Shown one piece after another: positions 56,936 through 64,000 of a DNA stretch of 64,000 bases. Under the pieces are notes generated by a model. It saw only the letters and a program-made list of their open reading frames with translations, ran no database searches and was not told the origin of the DNA. The DNA comes from G965267335 sp965267335. GTDB lineage: Bacteria; Bacteroidota; Bacteroidia; Cytophagales; JAAEPT01. Position numbers and translations under genes: made by a program. The stretch is from NCBI GenBank assembly GCA_965267335.1, contig OZ253953.1:3100001-3164000 (forward strand). The letters run 5' to 3'. How positions within the stretch are numbered: position 1 is the stretch's first letter; the number at the start of each line of letters is the position of its first letter.

Positions 56936-58732
56936 CTAGTCCAGTTTCAACACCGCCATGAAGGCATCTTGGGGTATCTCAACGCTACCTACTTGTCTCA
57001 TTCGCTTTTTACCTTCTTTCTGTTTTTCAAGAAGTTTTCTTTTTCGGGTAATATCACCACCGTAACATTTAGCGGTCACATTTTTTCTAAGGGCTTTCAC
57101 CGTTGACCTTGCCACAATTTTTTGGCCAATAGCCGCCTGAATTGCTATTTCAAATTGTTGACGAGGCAACAAATCTTTCAGTTTTTCTGTTAGTCTTTTC
57201 CCCCAATCATAGGCCTTATCTCTATGTACGACAGCACTCAGTGCATCAACTTTATCTCCATTAAGAAGTATATCAAGTTTAGCGAGACTTGACCTCTTAT
57301 AGCCAACCAATTCATAATCGAGGGAGGCGTAGCCTCGTGATATTGTCTTAAGTTTATCGAAAAAGTCAAAAACAATTTCGGCCAGAGGCAGCTCAAAAGT
57401 AAGTTCAACTCTTTCAGTAGTCAGGTAGACCTGATTCTTGATCTCTCCTCTTTTATCCATGCACAGAGTCATTATATTCCCAACAAAGTCAGCCTTTGTA
57501 ATAATCTGGGCTCTAATGTATGGTTCCTCAACGTGTTGAATTTTCACCGGATCAGGCATATCAGAAGGAGCATTTACAATTTGCTTCTCTCCATTGGTCA
57601 AATAAGCGTGAAACTGCACCGATGGTACGGTGGTTATTACAGTCATACCGAATTCACGCTCGAGACGCTCCTGAACGATCTCCATATGAAGCATACCCAG
57701 GAAGCCACATCTGAAACCAAACCCTAAAGCCATTGAGGTTTCCGGTTCCCAAACTAAGGATGCATCGTTTAGCTGAAGTTTCTCCATTGATGCCCTCAAC
57801 TCTTCAAACTCTGAAGTGTCAACGGGATAAATACCGGCAAAAACCATCGGTTTCACATCCTCGAATCCTGCAATAGCCTTTTCACATGGTCGCTCTACAG
57901 TAGTAATGGTATCACCAACCTTTACCTCATTGGCATTCTTTATGCCGGATATAATATACCCCACATTACCGGTTGTAATCTCCCCTCTAGGTTCCTGCTT
58001 CAGCTTTAAAACACCAATTTCGTCTGCGTCATAAGTTTTTCCGGTGTTCACAAATTTTACTTTGTCTCCCTTCTTGATCTTACCATTGTACACCCGGAAT
58101 AATACTTCTATCCCTCTGTATGAATTAAAAACCGAATCAAATATCAATGCTTCAAGTGGTGCCTCCTGATCGCCCTCAGGTGGTGCTACTCTTTCAACAA
58201 TAGCATCAAGTATTTCTTTAATTCCAATCCCTTCTTTGGCGCTGGCCAATAAAATATCTTCTTTGGCACAGCCTATTAAATCAATCACCTCATCAGAGAC
58301 TTCCTCAACCATAGCCCCTGGCAGATCAATTTTATTCAGGACTGGTATAATCTCGAGGTCGTTCTCCAAAGCAAGATAAAGGTTGGAGATCGTTTGTGCT
58401 TCTATTCCTTGTGCGGCATCAACAATCAATAGTGCTCCTTCACAGGCTGCAATGGATCGAGACACCTCATACGAGAAATCAACGTGACCAGGTGTATCAA
58501 TTAGATTGAGGGTATAAGTTTGCCCATCCTTTTCATAGTTCATCTGAATGGCATGACTTTTTATCGTTATGCCTCTCTCTCTTTCCAGGTCCATATTATC
58601 CAGAAGCTGCTCCTGCATCTCCCTTTCAGTGATTGTTCCAGTGAATTCTAAAAGCCTGTCTGCAAGTGTACTCTTACCGTGGTCGATATGAGCGATGATG
58701 CAAAAATTTCGAATATTATTGATTATTGCCAT
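56936..58732 (-). CDS. lepA: Elongation factor 4 (LepA)
   Basis: 598 residues, complete. GTPase motifs are G1 AHIDHGKST, G2 region RERGITIKSHAI, G3 DTPGHVDF and G4 NKIDLPGA. EF4-specific features include GFRCGFLGMLHMEI and the C-terminal domain beginning near GYASLDYELVGYKRSSLAKLD. It remodels stalled ribosomes and aids 30S assembly. A TAATTTTG element is 7 bases from the ATG. Confidence 0.97.
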   Translation of the reverse strand: MAIINNIRNFCIIAHIDHGKSTLADRLLEFTGTITEREMQEQLLDNMDLERERGITIKSHAIQMNYEKDGQTYTLNLIDTPGHVDFSYEVSRSIAACEGALLIVDAAQGIEAQTISNLYLALENDLEIIPVLNKIDLPGAMVEEVSDEVIDLIGCAKEDILLASAKEGIGIKEILDAIVERVAPPEGDQEAPLEALIFDSVFNSYRGIEVLFRVYNGKIKKGDKVKFVNTGKTYDADEIGVLKLKQEPRGEITTGNVGYIISGIKNANEVKVGDTITTVERPCEKAIAGFEDVKPMVFAGIYPVDTSEFEELRASMEKLQLNDASLVWEPETSMALGFGFRCGFLGMLHMEIVQERLEREFGMTVITTVPSVQFHAYLTNGEKQIVNAPSDMPDPVKIQHVEEPYIRAQIITKADFVGNIMTLCMDKRGEIKNQVYLTTERVELTFELPLAEIVFDFFDKLKTISRGYASLDYELVGYKRSSLAKLDILLNGDKVDALSAVVHRDKAYDWGKRLTEKLKDLLPRQQFEIAIQAAIGQKIVARSTVKALRKNVTAKCYGGDITRKRKLLEKQKEGKKRMRQVGSVEIPQDAFMAVLKLD

Positions 58733-58739
58733 TGAGGTA

Positions 58740-58747
58740 CAAAATTA
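58740..58747 (-). promoter_or_regulatory. Candidate -7 element adjoining the lepA start codon
   Basis: Minus-strand TAATTTTG fits TAnnTTTG and ends 7 bases before the lepA ATG. No TTG at -33. It would give an almost leaderless transcript. Confidence 0.35.
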
Positions 58748-58904
58748 GGAAATCTCACATCTAAAAAAATAAATTATATCGCAATCTATTTATCCACTTT
58801 ACTCGTTAGAGTCACATATGTAATTTCATTTTTTTCATGGTTATAGGCCAAAGAATTGTTATACTTGATACTGGCGTATACGTTGACAGAACAACATTAT
58901 TCTA

Positions 58905-61247
58905 TTGTTAGAAAAGTTGAGAAATATTGGGCATGCAGTATACTACTTCTTTCCAGTGCAGTTGTTGGTATTACATTTAAAGAAGAATCAAGTTCTGCTG
59001 GTCTTCTGGTTAATTCTTTTCCTGATAATTACAGGTAAGTTTGGTGATAACCTTGGTATTCCCTATTTGTTTCTTGATCCGGAATATCAAAACGAAGTGT
59101 CGTTTGCCAGTATGTTTATAATGGGGATTGCATTTGGTGTCTTTACCCTAACCTTTTACATCACCACCTACATATTAGATAGTCATAGATTCAACTTCCT
59201 GGGGACTATAAAACATCCTTTTGCTAAGTTCTGCCTTAACAACAGTCTTTTACCTCTTGCCTTCATCATCGTTTATATCAACAACCTGATACACTTCCAA
59301 TATGAAAAAGGACTTGAGGATGCGAGTCAGATTTTTGTTCAAATCTGCGGTTTTTTAACTGGGTTCTCTTCACTGTTACTCATCATATTCACTTACTTCA
59401 GAAAAACTAACAAGGACCTTTTTAAGACTCTGGCTAAAAATGTTGATAGGAAGCTAAAAGATAAAAAGATCAATGTTGTACAGGTGATACAGAAAATTGA
59501 CAATGCAAAAAGCAAAAGGAATTATCGCATCAAAGGATACCTGGACCTTCTTTGGCGATACAAGAAAGTAGACGATAACGCTACATACGACAAAGCTGTT
59601 TTGCTGAAAGTGTTTGATCAACACCATATCAATGCGGTCAGTGTAGAAATTCTGATATTCATATCGATTATTGTGATCGGGTTATTTCGGGACAACCCAG
59701 TATTTCAAATACCCGCAGCAGCCAGTGGCATGCTTTTATTCTCATTCTTCATCATGTTTACCGGGGCGTTTTCATATTGGTTAAGGGGCTGGGCAATCAG
59801 CGGAATGATATTGGTTGTGATGGTATATAACTATCTGGTAAAAAATGAGATCATTAATGCCAACTATGAAGCTTTCGGGCTCAACTATAACACCGAAACT
59901 GTTGATTATAGCCTTGAAATGATCAACAAACTCAATAGTGATGAGAATTATTTGAAGGATATAGATTCGACAAAAGCGATTCTCAACAAATGGAGGGCTA
60001 AGTTTCCCGAAGACCAACCTCCGAAAATGCTGTTCATCTGCACCAGTGGTGGAGGCCAACGAGCTGCTGTGTGGACTACAAAGACTCTCCAGCACATCGA
60101 CAAAGAAATTGGAGGTGACCTTATGGACCGTACGATGTTGATCACCGGAGCATCGGGAGGACTGATCGGTGCCAGTTACTACAGGGAACTTTGGTACCGA
60201 CACAAGCAAGGTAAAATTGATAGTCTCTATACTGAAGAACATATCGACAATATTTCCAAAGACATACTGAACCCCATGATTTTCTCACTGGTCGTCAGTG
60301 ATATTTTCCTGCGATTCCAAAAACATAGCGTAGGAGAATATGAATACTATAAAGGGCGGGGCTATGCTTTTGAGCGACAGCTAAATCAAAACACCAATTA
60401 TGTACTGGACCGCAAGGTATTGGATTACAGGGAGCCGGAGAGAAATTCTGACATCCCCATGCTCATTATGGCCCCAACGATTATCAATGACGCACGGAAG
60501 CTTTACATCTCACCTCAAAACATTTCATATATGAATCGACCTCCTCCGGGGCTACATAAGACCATGATTCAGAGAGATAAGGGGGTTGAATTCAATCGCC
60601 TATTTGAAAATCAGGATGCCGCTAATCTTGAATTCACAAGTGCCTTAAGAATGAGTGCTACCTTCCCATATGTGACACCAAACGTAGTGCTGCCTAGCGA
60701 TCCTAAAATAGAAGTAATGGATGCCGGACTTTCAGATAATTTTGGAGTTGGTGATGCGGTGCGCTTCATTCAAACATTCAAAGATTGGATCAAGGAAAAC
60801 ACAAATGGAGCAATAATAATTACCATTCGCGACAGCGACAAGGACCCTTTTATCAAAAAGAATGTAAAACAGTCCATGTGGAACAAATTGGTAAATCCAG
60901 TTGGAAGTATTTATAGCAACTGGGATTATATGCAGGACTTCCACAATGACAATGCCCTTGAATACACATATTGGACGCTTAATGGTAAGCTTGATGTAGT
61001 CCCCTTTCAATACATTCCAAAACCTAAGGGTTGGACTGACTTCAATATGGCAAAAATCAATTATGAAAAATTCGAGGAAGAATTTAATAAAGAACGTGCT
61101 TCACTCAGCTGGCACCTCACAAATCTTGAAAAAGAAAGCATAAAACGTACTATATTAGAGAAGAATAATGTAGATGCGTTAAACCGATTAAAGCAGCTTC
61201 TCAGGCTTGAAACCCAAAACGAAATCACCAACCAGCCGGAGCAATAG
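58905..61247 (+). CDS. Membrane patatin-like phospholipase
   Basis: 780 residues. About six hydrophobic segments in the first 310 residues anchor it in the inner membrane. A patatin domain follows (about 360-690): glycine-rich oxyanion loop FICTSGGGQRAAVW, nucleophile elbow TGASGGLIGASYY (GxSxG, Ser417) and catalytic Asp606 in VMDAGLSDNFG. The dyad is therefore complete, so lipid acyl-hydrolase activity is likely. The start is TTG; the first in-frame ATG is about 70 codons inside and would remove the first helix. The 3' end overlaps the DUF5686 gene by 41 bases. Confidence 0.9.
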   Translation: MLEKLRNIGHAVYYFFPVQLLVLHLKKNQVLLVFWLILFLIITGKFGDNLGIPYLFLDPEYQNEVSFASMFIMGIAFGVFTLTFYITTYILDSHRFNFLGTIKHPFAKFCLNNSLLPLAFIIVYINNLIHFQYEKGLEDASQIFVQICGFLTGFSSLLLIIFTYFRKTNKDLFKTLAKNVDRKLKDKKINVVQVIQKIDNAKSKRNYRIKGYLDLLWRYKKVDDNATYDKAVLLKVFDQHHINAVSVEILIFISIIVIGLFRDNPVFQIPAAASGMLLFSFFIMFTGAFSYWLRGWAISGMILVVMVYNYLVKNEIINANYEAFGLNYNTETVDYSLEMINKLNSDENYLKDIDSTKAILNKWRAKFPEDQPPKMLFICTSGGGQRAAVWTTKTLQHIDKEIGGDLMDRTMLITGASGGLIGASYYRELWYRHKQGKIDSLYTEEHIDNISKDILNPMIFSLVVSDIFLRFQKHSVGEYEYYKGRGYAFERQLNQNTNYVLDRKVLDYREPERNSDIPMLIMAPTIINDARKLYISPQNISYMNRPPPGLHKTMIQRDKGVEFNRLFENQDAANLEFTSALRMSATFPYVTPNVVLPSDPKIEVMDAGLSDNFGVGDAVRFIQTFKDWIKENTNGAIIITIRDSDKDPFIKKNVKQSMWNKLVNPVGSIYSNWDYMQDFHNDNALEYTYWTLNGKLDVVPFQYIPKPKGWTDFNMAKINYEKFEEEFNKERASLSWHLTNLEKESIKRTILEKNNVDALNRLKQLLRLETQNEITNQPEQ

Positions 61248-63636
61248 ATTTTTACTTCTATTTATTGCTACTATTCTTTTGGAAACCAGCTCTTATGGAC
61301 GTGTCATAACCGGGCAGGTATTCAGGACAAACAGCAGTCTTTACTTACCATTTACTCACATCATTGTTGGTGATCATGAACAGGACCTGATAGCAGATGA
61401 GCAAGGCTATTTTCAGGTAGAGCTAAACAAAGAAAGCATTGACCTTACCTTCAGAGGGTTTATGCACAGGGCAAAAACAATTACCTTAGACTCGAGCACC
61501 AAAGACTCCATCAAAGTGTTTTTGAACCAGAACGAGTTATTCGTATTTCTCAGAAACACCAATGAACCTACAACGAGACTTATGCAGAGGGTGATTGACA
61601 ATAGAAGTATCAATAACCCAAATTCTCATTGCCCCTATTCTTATTCCACTTATAGCAAGTTTTATCTAACCAGTGACAAAATCGAGATCACCAAAACCAA
61701 GGTTCAGAAAATTCTGAAGAAACTGAAGCTTGACCTTAAGGATTTTAAAGATGACCATCACTTGATTTTAACCGAATCCACAACAAAGCGAGACTATATG
61801 AATAAGGTCTGTGAGAATGAAGTAATCACCTCATCGAAAGTCTCCGGCATTGAGAAACCCTCGTTCCTCACGGTTGGATCTCAAATTCAGCCCTTCACCA
61901 TCTATGATCCCTATATAAAAATGGCCGGAACAACCTATACGGGACCCATTACAAAACGTGCATTCAAACGATATGCCTTCCAGATTCTGGATACGATACC
62001 AGGAAAGACTGATACCACATTCGTTGTGAAGTTTAACTCCAAGATCAACAAACGATTTGAGGGACTTAAAGGACTTCTGTTTATAAACACTTACAAGTAT
62101 GGTATTGAACGAATGATTCTGGAGCCAACCATTGATCGGTCATTAGGAACAAAATTGGTTAAAATCAATACATTGGTTCAAGATTCCATTTGGTTCCCGT
62201 CCCTTACCAAGACTATTATTTCGATTTTCAATATTGGGTCAGACAAACTCAATTTCATTGGCATTGCCGAAACTCATTTTAAGGACATCAGGTTTGATAC
62301 AAGTTACAAGAGAAAACAATTTTCAGAAGTAGTATACCAGGTCGATGACTCGATCAAAATCAAAGATTCTACCTTCTGGCAAGGTACCCGGAGTGCTCCA
62401 TTAACCAACATTGAAAAAGCAACCTATGAATTCTATGATACCGTTGGGACCTTAAGAAACTTCGATGGTATACTCCGATTGGTTGAGAATGCATACTTCC
62501 ACCAAATACCTTACAAGTTTCTCACTATTGATACCCGGAGATTTATTGCCATTAACCAATATGAAGGCCTCCGACTTGGTCTTGGTTTACATACCAATGA
62601 AAAAGTAACGAAACACGCCTCCATTGGCGGTTTTGCTGGTTATGGATTCCGGGATAGGGCCTGGAAATACGGAGGAGAACTCACCTTATTTTTATCAGAA
62701 AACAAGGAATGGAATATCTACGGAAAGATTCAGAAAGAAGTACTCGAAGCGGGAAATGCGTTCTTCACTCATGATAAGTATCAATACTCCAGTGAAGGTG
62801 CACGCAAGTTTAAAGTTCGTTGGATGGACAAGGTTGATCAATTTGAAACAGGAATCAACTTCCGCCTTTTCGACTATGTTCGGTCTAATCTTTCAGTACT
62901 CAAAAGTCAAAATGAATCTGCCTTCTTTTATCGATTTAACGGTGAGTTACACCCTTCATATAATATTACAGAGTTGCGAGCAGGCTTCAAGTACACTTAC
63001 GGTGAAAAATACCTTAAAGTGCGTGACAGAAAAATCAGTCTGGGTAGCCAATACCCACGACTTTGGGTGCAATATGGCCGGGGAACGCGCGATATGTTTT
63101 CCGGAGACCTGGAGTATAATAAGTACGATGTAAAGCTCGAGTACGAAAAAGTCTTCCTTGGATTGGGCACTATGAATTTACAGATTACTGCCGGAATGGT
63201 TGATAATGACATACCTTACTACCTGCTTTACAATGGGAAAGGAAGTAGAGAAGTTGGTGCTGTTGCTCATAACAGCTTTGAAACCATGAGTTACAATGAG
63301 TACCTCTCCAGTAAATACGTTTCACTATTTTACACACAACAGTTTGGTAAACTGAATTTCGTCCGATTTAAAAACTACACCCCTAGTATCGAATTCATCC
63401 AAGGCATCGGTTATGGCACACTGGACCACCCGGATAGTCACCTCGGAATTGACTATAAAACCATGGAAAAGGGATATTTTGAATCTGGAATTTCGATCAA
63501 CCAACTAGTCATGTTCAAAACACTGTATATCAGATCAGGTTTTGGAGTAGCCTTCTTCTACCGGTATGGGCCGGATGCATCCACAAAATTCACCGACAAC
63601 GCATTTATCAAGCTAGCGTTTAATTTTAAATTATAG
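61207..63636 (+). CDS. CarboxypepD_reg / DUF5686 outer-membrane-associated protein
   Basis: 809 residues from a TTG inside the patatin gene. A signal peptide occupies about residues 14-31 (FLLLFIATILL...SSYG). A carboxypeptidase-regulatory-like beta domain follows (about 33-105, VITGQVFRTNSSLYLPFTHIIVG), then a long DUF5686-type region. Its last half is rich in alternating aromatic strands and ends in Phe (IKLAFNFKL), as in outer-membrane beta-barrels. The function of the family is unknown. The 41-base overlap with the patatin gene suggests linked expression. Confidence 0.85.
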   Translation: MKPKTKSPTSRSNRFLLLFIATILLETSSYGRVITGQVFRTNSSLYLPFTHIIVGDHEQDLIADEQGYFQVELNKESIDLTFRGFMHRAKTITLDSSTKDSIKVFLNQNELFVFLRNTNEPTTRLMQRVIDNRSINNPNSHCPYSYSTYSKFYLTSDKIEITKTKVQKILKKLKLDLKDFKDDHHLILTESTTKRDYMNKVCENEVITSSKVSGIEKPSFLTVGSQIQPFTIYDPYIKMAGTTYTGPITKRAFKRYAFQILDTIPGKTDTTFVVKFNSKINKRFEGLKGLLFINTYKYGIERMILEPTIDRSLGTKLVKINTLVQDSIWFPSLTKTIISIFNIGSDKLNFIGIAETHFKDIRFDTSYKRKQFSEVVYQVDDSIKIKDSTFWQGTRSAPLTNIEKATYEFYDTVGTLRNFDGILRLVENAYFHQIPYKFLTIDTRRFIAINQYEGLRLGLGLHTNEKVTKHASIGGFAGYGFRDRAWKYGGELTLFLSENKEWNIYGKIQKEVLEAGNAFFTHDKYQYSSEGARKFKVRWMDKVDQFETGINFRLFDYVRSNLSVLKSQNESAFFYRFNGELHPSYNITELRAGFKYTYGEKYLKVRDRKISLGSQYPRLWVQYGRGTRDMFSGDLEYNKYDVKLEYEKVFLGLGTMNLQITAGMVDNDIPYYLLYNGKGSREVGAVAHNSFETMSYNEYLSSKYVSLFYTQQFGKLNFVRFKNYTPSIEFIQGIGYGTLDHPDSHLGIDYKTMEKGYFESGISINQLVMFKTLYIRSGFGVAFFYRYGPDASTKFTDNAFIKLAFNFKL

Positions 63637-63666
63637 CCAAAATCACTTTACCACGTATATAAGGAT

Positions 63667-64000
63667 ATGGAATCTCCCGAATTGTATCAACCAAAGCATC
63701 ATATAAGAATAGTGACTGCTGCTTCGCTATTTGACGGTCATGATGCAGCTATCAACATCATGAGACGTATAATTCAGTCTACAGGTGTTGAAGTCATCCA
63801 TTTGGGACACAACCGATCTGTTCAAGAAATTGTTGACTGTGCGATACAGGAAGATGTTCAAGGAATAGCAATCACTTCCTACCAGGGTGGTCATGTTGAG
63901 TTTTTCAAATATGCATATGATCTTCTGAAGGAAAGAGGTGCTAACATAAAACTTTTTGGCGGTGGTGGTGGAACAATTCTACCCAATGAAATAGAAGAGC
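63667..64000 (+). CDS. Cobalamin-dependent acyl-CoA mutase, N-terminal B12-binding domain (IcmF type, partial)
   Basis: The visible 111 codons run to the window edge without a stop. They form a cobalamin-binding domain: RIVTAASLFDGHDAAINIMRR holds the cobalt-ligating His in DxH, followed by VIHLGHNRSVQEIVDCAIQE and SYQGGHVEFFKYAYDLLKE with a GGGGG turn. The B12 domain sits at the N-terminus, as in fused isobutyryl-CoA mutase IcmF (B12 domain, then G-protein, then mutase), not at the C-terminus as in methylmalonyl-CoA mutase MutB. The Gly of DxHxxG is Ala here. An AAGGA before the ATG is Shine-Dalgarno-like. The rest is outside the window. Confidence 0.88.
   Translation, partial: MESPELYQPKHHIRIVTAASLFDGHDAAINIMRRIIQSTGVEVIHLGHNRSVQEIVDCAIQEDVQGIAITSYQGGHVEFFKYAYDLLKERGANIKLFGGGGGTILPNEIEE

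Noticed and set aside
62624..63133. 169-codon frame inside the DUF5686 gene
   Set aside because: Shadow frame with no protein-like features; the main frame is conserved and exported.

Overview
The window looks like chromosomal DNA from a Bacteroidota bacterium, most likely Cytophagales-like. The evidence is: AT-rich sequence; promoters of the TTG / TAnnTTTG type known from Bacteroides and Flavobacterium; few Shine-Dalgarno sequences although the 16S 3' end keeps CCTCC; and type IX secretion (T9SS) signatures. Those signatures are a type A sorting domain on an M43 protease, a type B domain on a 900-residue surface protein, and a PorE-like TPR/PD40/CarboxypepD/OmpA lipoprotein. Genus cannot be assigned from the sequence alone.

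Layout. 1-2.6 kb: edge of a lipoprotein gene, a gene-free stretch, tRNA-Leu(CAA), a small lipoprotein, an ABM monooxygenase and a SAM hydrolase. 2.7-8.3 kb: four overlapping genes (phoH-like, secreted M43 protease, comEC-like, crotonase). 8.3-10.7 kb: purine nucleoside phosphorylase and an unknown exported protein. 10.7-14.8 kb: biotin operon bioB-F-D-A. 14.8-23.2 kb: sppA, folK, a CapD-type sugar dehydratase, fabD, a DCC-family protein and the T9SS type B protein. 23.3-27.3 kb: sdhCAB plus a flavin reductase. 27.3-32.1 kb: a tightly overlapping operon of BatA-domain protein, dihydroorotase-like protein, DUF4199 and glycosyltransferase 2. 32.2-37.9 kb: a complete minus-strand rRNA operon (16S-Ile-Ala-23S-5S) with promoter, processing stems and terminator. 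38-42 kb: purA, STAS protein, spoT. 42-45.6 kb: tRNA-Leu(TAG), tig, clpP, clpX. 45.7-54.8 kb: lpxB, queD, a BtuF-like lipoprotein, hldD, an M48 protease, a muramidase-like protein, the PorE-like protein, queE, folD. 54.9-64 kb: an unknown exported protein, lepA, a membrane patatin, a DUF5686 protein, and the start of a fused acyl-CoA mutase (IcmF type).

Most genes are core housekeeping: biotin, folate, queuosine, purine and LPS synthesis, the TCA cycle, protein quality control and the stringent response. I see no phage, IS element, CRISPR array, toxin-antitoxin pair or defence island. The least expected structure is in the 16S-23S spacer. It holds two tandem 97/96-bp repeats, each starting with the 5' half of tRNA-Ala but with the anticodon arm replaced by a perfect short palindrome, plus a separate 3'-half remnant next to another palindrome. 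Similar CCCGC-type palindromes sit in several rRNA helices. Other points of interest are a dihydroorotase homologue lacking its metal-binding residues, a comEC homologue with no visible nuclease domain, a heptanucleotide tandem repeat at 51.2 kb, and consensus -7 elements placed almost directly on the start codons of spoT, lepA and queD.
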